Made by a program: the position numbers and the translations under genes
Notes under the pieces: model-generated
What the model saw: only the letters and a program-made list of their open reading frames with translations
Database searches by the model: none
Told to the model about the DNA's origin: nothing
Origin: an uncultured beta proteobacterium
GTDB taxonomy: Bacteria; Pseudomonadota; Gammaproteobacteria; Burkholderiales; Burkholderiaceae_C
Assembly: GCA_903876735.1 (NCBI GenBank)
Contig: CAIRAW010000051.1
Span: forward strand, 22,737 to 86,736
Length of the DNA stretch: 64,000 bases
Reading direction: 5' to 3'
Part shown: one piece after another, positions 44,092 through 52,527 of the stretch
How the letters are laid out: each line of letters starts with the position of its first letter
Position numbering within the stretch: position 1 is the stretch's first letter

Positions 44092-45951
44092 TTACTTCTG
44101 CGACCAGACAATGCCGACATAGGCAGCGCGCCCCGACTGGTTGTAGCCGTAGGCAGTCTGGTACTGCCGGTCCAACAGGTTGTCGATGCGCGCCGTCAGC
44201 GCCAGTTCCGGCGTCAAGGCGTAACGCGTTGTCAGGTTCAGCAGGCTGTAGGCGGGCAAGGCCGGAACCGACACGATGTCGGGCCGCTCCCCGGTGAAGC
44301 GCAGGTCACCACCAAAGGTCCACTGCCCCAACGGCAGCGAAGCACCAAATGAGGCCATGCTGCGGGCGCGCCGGATCAGGCGCGTGTTGCTGCTCTCGTC
44401 AAGCGGGTCCTGCAGGGTCAGACTGGCGCGCAGATCAGCACTGGCGATTTTTCCGCTGTAGCTCAACTCCAGCCCCTGGTTGCTGGCGTTGCTGACATTG
44501 TTGAAGGCCCAGGTGGCGAAATCGTAGAGCATCAGGTTCTCGGTGCGGGTCTTGAACAGCGTGGCGCGTAGCACCTGTTTGTCCTGCGCCCACTGCAGAC
44601 CCAGTTCGGTCGAGCGTGCCGTCTCTGGCTTGAGCGCCGGGTTGCCCGAGAACGGGTCGTACAGGTAGGCCAGCGGCGGCAGATTGAATGCAGACGACGC
44701 GCTGGCAATCAGTTTCCAGGCCGGCAGGAACTGAAATCCGTAGCCGGCGTAGCCCGTGGTTTGTCCCGCCAGATCATCCGCACCATCGCGCCGCAGGTTC
44801 AACTGCAAGGAATGTGCGCCCAGCGTGCCGGACAAGCCAGCGAAGACAGAAGATACACCGCGCTCACGATTAAGTTGAGTGGCGTAGCTGTCGTTGGTAT
44901 CAATGGACTGGCGCTGCGACTCGGCACCGGCCGTGAGCAACCACGCGCCCAACTGCACCCGGTTGGTCCAGTTCAAGGTGCGACTGCGCGACACGGCCTC
45001 GCTGTAATACGGAAACGCTGTGAGCCGGGCGTCGTAAATCGATTGCTCATGCCCCTGACTGAATGTCAGTTGACTGCGCCAGTCGCGCGTCAGCTGGTTG
45101 TGGCTGTAAAGCGACCAGGTACTGAGTTTGCTGGACCCTTTGTGAATGTCGGTTGGCGTTCCGAAGCCGCCGCCATCAGTATCGAACTCACCGTCGCTAC
45201 CTTCTGCGCGCAGGCCCAGTGTGTGACCCGGTGCCACGGTCTGAGACAGGCCGAGGTTGTAATTGGTGTTGCTATAGCCATCGGCATCCGGGTTTTCGTT
45301 CGGGTACTGGCTTGTGTTCATCGCGGAAAAGCCGCTCGTCTTATGGCGTCCGACGCCAACAAAAAAACTGGTCTCGCCAAGTTGCCCGCTGACACCCGCC
45401 GAGGCGCGTGTGCTGCCATAGGAGCCGGCCTCAAGCTGGGCAAAAGCCTTTGGTGCGCCCTGCCCTTTGCGCATGAAAATCTGGATCACACCGCCAACAG
45501 CACCGCTGCCGTAAATGGCCGAGACATTGCCCCGCACGATCTCCACATGATCGACCTGATCGAGCATGATGTGTTCCAGGCTGACGCTGCCCGTGCTGTC
45601 CTGCTTGGTCAGCGGCACGCCGTCAACCAGCACCAGCACCTGCAGCGAGGCGCTGCCGCGCAGAAACAGGCTGGTTGCTGTGCCGCGCCCGCCATTCTGG
45701 GTGAACTGGAAACCCGCTTCACTCGACAGGAGCGTCGGCAGATCCAGCGCCTGCGAGCGTTCGATGAGATCACGCCCCAGCACCGTGGTATGGGGCAAGG
45801 CCTCGGTCAGCAACTGTTCGGAGCGGCTGGCGGTCACCACCGTCTCCCCGAGTTGAATGGGCTTGGACGTGGTTTGTGCGGATACCGCGGAGGCGACAGA
45901 AAGCGCGAGCGCCAGCACAAGGCTGCGTTTATGCGAAAAAAAGTTTTTCAT
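44092..45951 (-). CDS. btuB: TonB-dependent vitamin B12 receptor
   Basis: A 619-residue TonB-dependent outer-membrane receptor. The signal peptide is followed by the plug: GETVVTASRSEQLL (TonB-box-like start), LFLRGSASLQVLVLVDGVPL, EIVRGNVSAIYGSGAVGGVI. The rest is a beta-barrel closing with NLLDRQYQTAYGYNQSGR and a terminal aromatic-rich strand. Length matches E. coli BtuB (about 614). The ATG at 45951 is preceded by a cobalamin riboswitch, which makes B12 its substrate with high confidence. Confidence 0.94.
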   Translation of the reverse strand: MKNFFSHKRSLVLALALSVASAVSAQTTSKPIQLGETVVTASRSEQLLTEALPHTTVLGRDLIERSQALDLPTLLSSEAGFQFTQNGGRGTATSLFLRGSASLQVLVLVDGVPLTKQDSTGSVSLEHIMLDQVDHVEIVRGNVSAIYGSGAVGGVIQIFMRKGQGAPKAFAQLEAGSYGSTRASAGVSGQLGETSFFVGVGRHKTSGFSAMNTSQYPNENPDADGYSNTNYNLGLSQTVAPGHTLGLRAEGSDGEFDTDGGGFGTPTDIHKGSSKLSTWSLYSHNQLTRDWRSQLTFSQGHEQSIYDARLTAFPYYSEAVSRSRTLNWTNRVQLGAWLLTAGAESQRQSIDTNDSYATQLNRERGVSSVFAGLSGTLGAHSLQLNLRRDGADDLAGQTTGYAGYGFQFLPAWKLIASASSAFNLPPLAYLYDPFSGNPALKPETARSTELGLQWAQDKQVLRATLFKTRTENLMLYDFATWAFNNVSNASNQGLELSYSGKIASADLRASLTLQDPLDESSNTRLIRRARSMASFGASLPLGQWTFGGDLRFTGERPDIVSVPALPAYSLLNLTTRYALTPELALTARIDNLLDRQYQTAYGYNQSGRAAYVGIVWSQK

Positions 45952-46023
45952 GAAAGGGAAACCATCAACATAAGCCCGTGCCGTCGTCCCCGACAGCCTA
46001 TGGGCATCACGACTGCGCGCCAA

Positions 46024-46245
46024 GGCGTGCAGCCACCTTGTTGGCCGGTATCCGGGCTGGTGGCACAACCGCCATCGCCTTCCCAAGCGCGTGTTCAAGA
46101 CGCTCAGTGGCTGTGATGGCGGCGAATCGCGGGGCGAATCGTCCACTTACCGTTGCGGGGGCAGCGCAGGTTAGGTTTGCCGTTGATGGCGAGCCCTCCT
46201 GCTTCCCGTTGAACTGCGGCGTGTGAACCACACCGCGAGCACCAA
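46024..46245 (-). ncRNA. Cobalamin (AdoCbl) riboswitch
   Basis: On the reverse strand the leader carries the landmarks of the B12 riboswitch in order: GGTGC, a helix loop then AACGGGAAGC, the highly conserved CTGCCCCCGCAACGGTAAG (B12 box core), GCCACTG, and AGCCCGGATACCGGCC. It ends about 70 bases before btuB; that stretch holds a 7-bp hairpin (GCTGTCG/CGACGGC) without a U-tract, so control may act on translation. High cobalamin would shut off the whole btu operon. Edges are approximate. Confidence 0.94.
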
Positions 46246-46296
46246 CGAGCGGATTTTACAGCCGTTCGGTTTGGCAAACCCTACAATGCAGGTCCT

Positions 46297-46527
46297 ATGT
46301 CGAACCAAAGTCAAATCGACCAAATTTCGGAACGTGTCGAACGTCTGCTGGTGCGCTATGCCGAACTGCAGCGTACCAACACACTGCTCAGCGCGCAGGT
46401 CGATGCCATCACGCAGGAACGCGACTCCCTCAAATCCAGGCTCGGCGCCGCCAGAGCGCGCGTCGATGCACTGCTGGACCGACTGCCGCAGGCCCCCGCG
46501 AGCAGCCGCCAAAAAGGCAGCGTATGA
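46297..46527 (+). CDS. Small coiled-coil protein upstream of zapA (TIGR02449/DUF904-like)
   Basis: A 76-residue, highly charged helical protein (QISERVERLLVRYAELQRT, LSAQVDAITQERDSLKSRL) that should form a coiled coil over most of its length. Such small ORFs lie directly ahead of zapA in many beta-proteobacteria and resemble ZapB/TIGR02449 proteins in size and composition; a division role is inferred from that position. Its stop overlaps the zapA start by four bases. Confidence 0.8.
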   Translation: MSNQSQIDQISERVERLLVRYAELQRTNTLLSAQVDAITQERDSLKSRLGAARARVDALLDRLPQAPASSRQKGSV

Positions 46528-46865
46528 AACAACTCGAAGTCCAAATCATGGGGCAAAGTTATCTGCTCGGTTGCCCCGAGGGTGGCGATGCCAAACTGCT
46601 TGATGCCGTCGAGCGGGTGGACACCGCCATGTGCAAGATCCGGGATGCCGGCAAAGTCAAGGCGCGCGACCGCATCGCTGTGCTGGCTGCGCTCAACCTC
46701 GCCTTTGACCTGGCAGACCAGGGCAACAACGCCAAACCGGCATCTGCCGCAGCACCGCAGCCAAGCGCAAGCGCGACCGAGTCATCGCCAGCCAACGAAC
46801 AACTGCTGAGCTCCCTGCTGCAGCGCCTGGACCAAGCGCTGACCGACGACGGACGTCTGATTTAA
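46524..46865 (+). CDS. zapA: Cell division protein ZapA
   Basis: A 113-residue FtsZ-associated protein. MKQLEVQIMGQSYLLGCPEG starts the N-terminal domain, VKARDRIAVLAALNLAFDLA is the conserved helix, and a Leu-rich C-terminal helix (EQLLSSLLQRLDQAL) promotes dimerisation. It bundles FtsZ protofilaments at mid-cell. A low-complexity Ala/Pro/Ser linker lies between the two. It is coupled to the coiled-coil gene upstream. The 6S RNA usual after zapA is not adjacent here but about 1.5 kb further on. Confidence 0.93.
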   Translation: MKQLEVQIMGQSYLLGCPEGGDAKLLDAVERVDTAMCKIRDAGKVKARDRIAVLAALNLAFDLADQGNNAKPASAAAPQPSASATESSPANEQLLSSLLQRLDQALTDDGRLI

Positions 46866-46928
46866 GTCTTTAAGCGATCGGATCCTGATTGGGTCAATCC
46901 GGATGGCGCATCCCCTGTCCAACGCCCG

Positions 46929-48326
46929 ATGAAACCAGCACCCAGTCCAACTCAGATTCGCCGCTACTACGCCGTGGCCGTTCTGTGCTTCGTGCCAACG
47001 CTGTTCTTTTACTACGTCGGAGAAGAAGCGGTATTTACGCTCAACTCGATCGAGATGTGGCAGCGCCAGGAATTCAGAAATACCGTCATGTTTGGCATGC
47101 TTGGCGGTGGCGGTAACGGACGCCCGCCCCTGTTCAACTGGCTGATGATGCCGCTGGCACAGCTGATCGGATGGCTCCATGTTCTGGTGGCGTCACGCAT
47201 CATCACAGTCTGCGCGACGCTGGGGACCAGTTTGACGGTGGCCTGGCTGGCCTATCAGCTTTGGCGCGATAAAAGTGTTGCCTGGTTGGCCGCCCTCTTG
47301 TATCTGCTCACCGCCGATGTGCTCTTGTACCGTGGCTGGCTGGCCTACGCCGACCCGCTGTATGCCATGCTGGTCGTGCTGGCCATAGCGCTGACCTGGG
47401 TCGCTTGTCTGCGCACCAGTTACTGGTTGCTCGCAGGCGCCGTGCTGGCGGCCTTTGCCGCCCTGCTGACCAAGGCCTTGACCGTCTATGTCTTTCTGGG
47501 TATCTGCTGGCTGGTGCTGCTGACCCAGGCTGACTACCGGCGCTTCCTGCTGCGATGGCCGGCCTGGTGCCTCTACGCCGTAGCCCTGATATTGCCACTG
47601 CTCTGGTTCAAATTGGGCAGTGCCGAGATAGACCAGCATTCCAGTCTTTTGCGCGACATAGCGGAAAAACTGGTTGTGCCACAGTGGCGCGATTACCTGC
47701 TGCGCTTGCTGACCTTCCCGCTGGAGATGTTCTTGCGTCTGATGCCAGCATCGGTCTTCATCGGCTATGTTCTCTGGCGCAAGCGCGGCACTGACGATAC
47801 ACCGCCACCAGCCGTGCGGATGGCCCTCTGGATGGCCTTGTTGAATTTCCTGCCTTACTGGCTTGCGCCGTCTGGCGGCACACGCTACATCTTGCCAATT
47901 TACGCTTTGCTGGTCTTGCCCGCCGCGTATTTTGCGGCGCATCAATTTGCACGCCTGGCGGTGCGAAAGTGGGTGGTCGGGCTGATCACGCTTGCCTTCG
48001 CCGCCAACCTGATCATTTACCCCGCTTACCAGAACAAAGTGCGCGGACAGAACTACGCCAGGATGGCGGAGCACATTGTCAGCCAGTATGGGCGCTTCCC
48101 GCTCTACGCCACCAATGTGACCTCGGTCGGGCTGTCGGTAGCAGCCCATATCAACAGCAAGCGCCTGGCGCAGCCCGCCCTGGTTTGGCCACCCAGCGAC
48201 TTCCAGCATGGCATTGTCATTGCCCATGCGGAAAGCGATGTGGCGGGCATCCTGCTGAAGAAACTTCAGGTCGATAACGACACGCTGCTTCTGATCTGCC
48301 GTGGCGCTGCCTGTGCTGCGCCCTGA
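46929..48326 (+). CDS. Glycosyltransferase family 39 membrane protein (ArnT-like)
   Basis: A 465-residue integral-membrane protein of the GT39/PMT superfamily that uses polyprenyl-phosphate sugars. The N-terminus (FYYVGEEAVFTLNSIEMWQR) holds the acidic catalytic Glu-type motif in the first periplasmic loop; GNGRPPLFNWLMMPLAQLIG is the conserved RPPLFNW segment; about ten or more helices follow. ArnT-type enzymes modify lipid A or glycans; substrate unknown. It starts 63 bp after zapA and ends just before 6S RNA, so it lies between two genes that are normally neighbours. Confidence 0.87.
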   Translation: MKPAPSPTQIRRYYAVAVLCFVPTLFFYYVGEEAVFTLNSIEMWQRQEFRNTVMFGMLGGGGNGRPPLFNWLMMPLAQLIGWLHVLVASRIITVCATLGTSLTVAWLAYQLWRDKSVAWLAALLYLLTADVLLYRGWLAYADPLYAMLVVLAIALTWVACLRTSYWLLAGAVLAAFAALLTKALTVYVFLGICWLVLLTQADYRRFLLRWPAWCLYAVALILPLLWFKLGSAEIDQHSSLLRDIAEKLVVPQWRDYLLRLLTFPLEMFLRLMPASVFIGYVLWRKRGTDDTPPPAVRMALWMALLNFLPYWLAPSGGTRYILPIYALLVLPAAYFAAHQFARLAVRKWVVGLITLAFAANLIIYPAYQNKVRGQNYARMAEHIVSQYGRFPLYATNVTSVGLSVAAHINSKRLAQPALVWPPSDFQHGIVIAHAESDVAGILLKKLQVDNDTLLLICRGAACAAP

Positions 48327-48394
48327 TGAGATTTGTGCCGTTTCAGTTCTGAATCTACCCGTCCCCACGGCGCTTCTCGCTCTACAATGAACAC

Positions 48395-48570
48395 CGTCTG
48401 CAGTGCTCGCCGGGCTTTATATTTCCTTGAACCAATGCTCTTAGAGCCCGGGCTTGGAACATCGCGGGTCAGGCGTGATCATCTCGCGTCAGATGAACCC
48501 AATGTCCCGTTGACCTCGCCCACCTGAACCCCGGTTCAGGATGCCGGTCCGGCGGCACTTGCAGACACCT
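48395..48570 (+). ncRNA. ssrS: 6S RNA
   Basis: A stretch of about 176 bases that matches 6S RNA in several places. The ends pair: GTCTGCAGTG near the start with CACTTGCAGAC near the end. CCTTGAACCAATGCTC and the 3' segment CACCTGAACCCCGGTTCAGG, then GCCGGTCCGGCGGCAC, correspond to conserved 6S segments. TACAAT at 48383-48388 is a good -10 box, putting the start near 48395. 6S RNA mimics an open promoter and sequesters sigma-70 RNA polymerase in stationary phase. The exact ends are estimates. Confidence 0.88.
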
Positions 48571-48598
48571 TTCTTTCATCCCTCCTCACACACCAGCC

Positions 48599-49411
48599 AT
48601 GACCCTCGAACCCCTGTTGATTGTCGAACTCGCCATGCTCGGTCTCTGCACCGGCTTTCTGGCGGGCCTGCTTGGCATTGGGGGTGGCATGCTGATGGTG
48701 CCCTTCATCACCATCATCCTGTCGGCGCGTTCGGTCGGTCCTGACCTGGCGGTCAAGATGGCCATTGCAACATCGATGGCGACCATCATCTTCACGTCGA
48801 TCTCCAGCGTGCGCGCACACCACAAGCGCGGCGCGGTGCGCTGGGAACTGGTCAAGGGCCTGGCGCCGGGCATCATCCTGGGCGGCGCCATCGCCAGCCT
48901 GGGTGTCTTTGCCATGCTCAAGGGCTCATCGCTGGCACTTTTTTTCGCCGTCTTTGTGAGTTTCTCCGCAACCCAGATGTTTCTGGACAAGAAGCCAGCG
49001 CCGACACGACAGGTGCCCGGAACTGCCGGTCTGATGGGTGCCGGTGGTGTGATCGGTTTTCTGTCGGGCCTGGTTGGTGCCGGTGGCGGTTTCATCAGCG
49101 TGCCCTTCATGACCTGGTGCAACGTTGCGATCCATAACGCGGTGGCAACCTCGGCAGCACTGGGCCTGCCAATCGCGCTGGCCAACGTGGTCGGCTATGT
49201 GATTGCGGGTCAGAGCGTGCAAAACCTGCCGCCCCATTCGTTCGGCTACATCTGGTTGCCGGCACTGCTGGTGATAGCGTGCTGCAGCGTACTGACCGCA
49301 CCACTGGGCGCAAAGGCTGCGCATAAGTTGCCAGTGAAGCAACTCAAGCGCGTGTTTGCCAGCATCCTGTATCTGTTGGCCGCCTACATGCTGTACAAGG
49401 CGCTGGCCTGA
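48599..49411 (+). CDS. TSUP-family permease (TauE/SafE sulfite exporter-like)
   Basis: A 270-residue inner-membrane protein with about eight helices and an internal duplication: GFLAGLLGIGGGMLMVP in the first half and GFLSGLVGAGGGFISVP in the second. These glycine-rich motifs are typical of the TauE/SafE/TSUP family, which moves sulfite, sulfonates or other organic anions out of (or into) the cell. Substrate not predictable. It stands alone after the 6S RNA. Confidence 0.9.
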   Translation: MTLEPLLIVELAMLGLCTGFLAGLLGIGGGMLMVPFITIILSARSVGPDLAVKMAIATSMATIIFTSISSVRAHHKRGAVRWELVKGLAPGIILGGAIASLGVFAMLKGSSLALFFAVFVSFSATQMFLDKKPAPTRQVPGTAGLMGAGGVIGFLSGLVGAGGGFISVPFMTWCNVAIHNAVATSAALGLPIALANVVGYVIAGQSVQNLPPHSFGYIWLPALLVIACCSVLTAPLGAKAAHKLPVKQLKRVFASILYLLAAYMLYKALA

Positions 49412-49432
49412 GCAGCAAATCGGTCAAGCGCC

Positions 49433-50668
49433 CTACTGCTTGACGGTGTCCCTGATTTCAACGACCAGGCCTTTGACACCTGCTGTCACAGGGGCTGACT
49501 CTCCAAGCAGATCGCCTTTTTCAGGGACCGCTTTTCCGCTTTTGCTGATCCGCGCGAGAACCGTCACACGCCCCGCCTTCGACAGGGCCGCCTGTGCCGA
49601 CATGGCCGTGCTGTCGTCAAGCGTGAAGGCGACCGGCAAGTCCTTCACCTGCCTGCGCAACAGGGCCAGTGGCATGCGCGAGCCTTCGGCAGCGCGGGCA
49701 AAGATAAAGACCGTGTCCTCCGGCGTGACCGAGCGACTCAAGGCCGGTGCCAGTATCACCGTTCCTTGTATGGCGGATGCGGACGCAGACGCGCTGGCTG
49801 GCGCGACACTGGCGGGCGATGCAATCCGGTTGACTGCAAGAAAGCTTGAACCAGCCACCGTCGCGGCGCCGGTCAGACCCGCCAATTGACGCGCCTGCGC
49901 CAGGGAGTTTTGAATTTGCTGTGCAAACAGATTCTCAGCCCCTCCGATCGCGACGACCTGCTCCCAGTATCCGACTGCGCCTGCATAGTCCTTGCGCTCA
50001 AAGGCGTCGCTGCCGGCCATTGCCAGCGCCTTGACGTTGCGCGGGTCAAGTTTGAGTGAGCGGGCAATCAGTTTCATCGGCTCGCCCGCCAGTGTGCGGT
50101 TGTTGCGCACTGCCAAGGCATCCGCATAGTCCGCCAACAGGCCAGCGTCGTCCTTGTTCAAGGCCTCGGCCTTGACGTAAGCATCGACCGCATCGGCACT
50201 GCGGCCCAGCGCGCCATAGGACCGCGCCAGCATGGCCCAGCCCGCAGCGTCACCCGGTTTGTCTTTCAGGCGCGCGGCGAGTTTGTCGATCATCGCGCCC
50301 ATCTGATCGTTGTTGACCAGATGCGGGTCAACCGGTCCTGCAGCATTGAGACTGCCCGTTTTTACTCCCGAAGCCGGCGGCTGCACAGAAGGACGTTTGG
50401 CCACATACATAACGGCGGCCACTGCCACCAGCAGACTCGCCAGGCCCGCCAGCAAAAGCCACGACCGGGATTGACGCAACGACGCCGGCCTCTCACCCGC
50501 TGAGGGCAGCGGCAACTGCTGCTCCTGCGCGCGCATGACGGTGTCCAGGATCCTGCGCTCGATCTCATTCTTGCCCTGCTCGTACTGTTCGGGTGTCAAT
50601 GCGCCGGCCTCGCGCTGAGCGTCAAGTTGCTGAAGTTCCTCTTTCAAGCCTGCAATATCGTGGTCCAT
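49433..50668 (-). CDS. Cytochrome c biogenesis TPR protein CcmI-like
   Basis: A 411-residue inner-membrane protein. The cytosolic head ELQQLDAQREAGALTPEQYE is the CcmI-type SHOCT-like motif; one helix follows (WLLLAGLASLLVAVAAVMYV). The periplasmic part has TPR repeats (AWAMLARSYGALGRSADAV, YEAKAEAL-type helices) and a C-terminal beta-domain (DTVFIFARAAEGSRMPLALL, RRQVKDLPVAFTLDD) found in CcmH/CycH proteins. CcmI chaperones apocytochrome c for heme attachment. It lies 71 bp behind the 24-heme gene in the same direction, a fitting partner for so many heme sites; no other ccm genes are in the window. Confidence 0.87.
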   Translation of the reverse strand: MDHDIAGLKEELQQLDAQREAGALTPEQYEQGKNEIERRILDTVMRAQEQQLPLPSAGERPASLRQSRSWLLLAGLASLLVAVAAVMYVAKRPSVQPPASGVKTGSLNAAGPVDPHLVNNDQMGAMIDKLAARLKDKPGDAAGWAMLARSYGALGRSADAVDAYVKAEALNKDDAGLLADYADALAVRNNRTLAGEPMKLIARSLKLDPRNVKALAMAGSDAFERKDYAGAVGYWEQVVAIGGAENLFAQQIQNSLAQARQLAGLTGAATVAGSSFLAVNRIASPASVAPASASASASAIQGTVILAPALSRSVTPEDTVFIFARAAEGSRMPLALLRRQVKDLPVAFTLDDSTAMSAQAALSKAGRVTVLARISKSGKAVPEKGDLLGESAPVTAGVKGLVVEIRDTVKQ

Positions 50669-50739
50669 GGGTGCTCTGATAAGTATTGAAGTTTCAAAAT
50701 CGGGCCGCAAAGCCTGCAACGGCTGGCGTGAACGCCCGT

Positions 50740-52512
50740 CTAACGCTTGATTTTTTTCCAGCTCTGCGTCTCGTGACACTGCTGGCAGCGGGTTCCGAAG
50801 CGACCTTCGTGCAGGTCTTTATTGCGGTGACAAGCGTAACAGTTGGGCGCCAAGGGCGCGGCAGCTTTTCCGGCCGGCGCCGGCTCGCGATGGCAGTTGG
50901 CACAGGCCACGGGTCGGTGCGCCCCCTCCAGACGATAACGGGTGCCCAGGTCATGGTCAAAGTCCCACAGCTTCCAGGCCCGCGCGTTATGGCAGCTCTC
51001 GCAACGCGTGCCCAGAGTCTGCTTGTGCCGGTCTTCCTTCAGGTGGCAGTCGACGCAGTCGCGTCGCACATCCCGAAAGCGCGGCGTTTCATGGCATTTC
51101 TTGCAGTCTGCCAGCACGTGAACACCGTTGAGGGCAAAGCGGGCCCGGTTGTGATCAAAGCGCGCAATCTTCCAGTTCAGATCGCTGTGGCAACTGCCGC
51201 ACTGGGGGCCGACCTGGGCTTCATGCTTGTCGTCCTTCTTGTGACAGGCCACGCAGTCCATCGAGGTGTTGCGAAAGCTCTTGAGGTCCTTGTGACAGGA
51301 ATCGCATTTGACTTTGGCCGCCTTGTGGGCGTTTTGCAGGCGGAATCGTGTTTTGTCGTGATCGAAGCGCGAAGCTTTCCAATCGCTGTCCGTGTGGCAG
51401 TCGGCACATTTGTCGCCCAGATTGGCTGCGTGCTTGTCATCCTTCTTGTGACAGGCCACACACTCCTTGCTCGCCTGCTTGAACAGCGTCCCTTCATGAC
51501 AGGCCTTGCACTCCACCTTGCTGTGTTTGCCGAACAACGGAAACGCCGATTTACCGTGGTCGAATCCGGGTGACTCTTTCCATGATTTCTCGGCATGACA
51601 CTTGGCGCAGTCGCGCCCCAGACTGTCCTTGTGCTTGTCGTCCTTGCTGTGGCAGGCGTAGCATTCCCGGCTGGTTTTTTCCTTGTAGAGCGGGGCAAGA
51701 TGGCATGCCGTGCATTTGGTGAGGCGGTGCTTGCCGTTCAAGACATACTTGGTGTCCAGGTCGTGGTTGAAGACGGAAGGCTTCCAGGCTTTAACGCCAT
51801 GACAGCTTTCACACTTCTCGCCGAATTGCCCCTTGTGGCCCTTGTTCGAGTCGTCTTTCTGATGGCAGGCAAAGCAATTCTTTGGTGTGTCCCTGTAGAC
51901 CCCCTTGAGGTGGCAGGCTTCACACTTGGTATCCGCGTGCTTTCCGCTTAGCGCGAACTTGGTTTTGGCGTGGTCAAACCTGACGGTCTTCCAGGATCCC
52001 TCTTCATGACAGTCAGCACAGGTCGTGCCCAGACTGCCCTTGTGCTTGTCGTCCTTTTGATGGCAGGCAACGCAGGTGGTGGGCGCCTGACGGTACAGTT
52101 TGCCAACCAGGTGGCACTTCTCGCACTCGACCTTTTGATGTTTCGCCTTCAGCGGGAAATCGGTGATGCTGTGGTCGAACAATTTCTTGTCCAGTGTGTA
52201 CAGACGCACGTCCGGCCCTTTGTGTTCCGAGTGGCATTCGTGACAGTCCTGCGGTTTCATCTTGCCGTGATAACCGGTATGGGCGTCAACATCGGCGCGG
52301 GTTTCCTTGTGGCAATCCAGGCAACGCTTGTCCTGCGCCTGCCGGTTGAACTTGACATGGCACTGTGCGCAATCGTTCTCGTATTTCGCATGCGCTTTGG
52401 AAAGCGCGCCGGGTGTCATGACGGCCTCGAAACCCTGAGCCATGGCCACGGGAGAACCCAAAGCAAGCCATAAAAGGGCAAAAAAAGGCCAAAGCCTGCC
52501 AATGTTGAGCAT
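50740..52512 (-). CDS. 24-heme c-type cytochrome built of three-heme repeats
   Basis: A 590-residue exported protein with a signal peptide ending near SPVAMAQGF. I count 24 CxxCH heme motifs. After an initial three, they fall into seven tandem units of about 66-75 residues, each with three hemes: KCxxCH, then CVACHKKDDKH, then CADCH, followed by WKxxxFDH and FxLxGKH. This pattern matches long three-heme-repeat, nanowire-type cytochromes of metal-reducing bacteria. His in FDH and GKH are likely axial heme ligands. It lies 15 bp behind the gene for a membrane heme-type protein. It is inferred to be a periplasmic electron wire; reduction partners unknown. Confidence 0.93.
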   Translation of the reverse strand: MLNIGRLWPFFALLWLALGSPVAMAQGFEAVMTPGALSKAHAKYENDCAQCHVKFNRQAQDKRCLDCHKETRADVDAHTGYHGKMKPQDCHECHSEHKGPDVRLYTLDKKLFDHSITDFPLKAKHQKVECEKCHLVGKLYRQAPTTCVACHQKDDKHKGSLGTTCADCHEEGSWKTVRFDHAKTKFALSGKHADTKCEACHLKGVYRDTPKNCFACHQKDDSNKGHKGQFGEKCESCHGVKAWKPSVFNHDLDTKYVLNGKHRLTKCTACHLAPLYKEKTSRECYACHSKDDKHKDSLGRDCAKCHAEKSWKESPGFDHGKSAFPLFGKHSKVECKACHEGTLFKQASKECVACHKKDDKHAANLGDKCADCHTDSDWKASRFDHDKTRFRLQNAHKAAKVKCDSCHKDLKSFRNTSMDCVACHKKDDKHEAQVGPQCGSCHSDLNWKIARFDHNRARFALNGVHVLADCKKCHETPRFRDVRRDCVDCHLKEDRHKQTLGTRCESCHNARAWKLWDFDHDLGTRYRLEGAHRPVACANCHREPAPAGKAAAPLAPNCYACHRNKDLHEGRFGTRCQQCHETQSWKKIKR

Positions 52513-52527
52513 GGTTTTGATCTGACC

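Noticed and set aside
44761..46116. Long forward-strand open frame opposite btuB
   Set aside because: It has no ribosome site or known domain and is a mirror of the clear TonB-receptor gene on the other strand; its length follows from GC-rich third positions.
46866..46928. Gap after zapA checked for 6S RNA
   Set aside because: Only 63 bases and no 6S landmarks; the RNA was found at 48395-48570 instead.
50686..52473. Hydrophobic open frames antisense to the 24-heme gene
   Set aside because: CxxCH codons read backwards give Val/Ala/Leu-rich frames that mimic membrane proteins; they repeat with the heme pattern and have no starts of their own.
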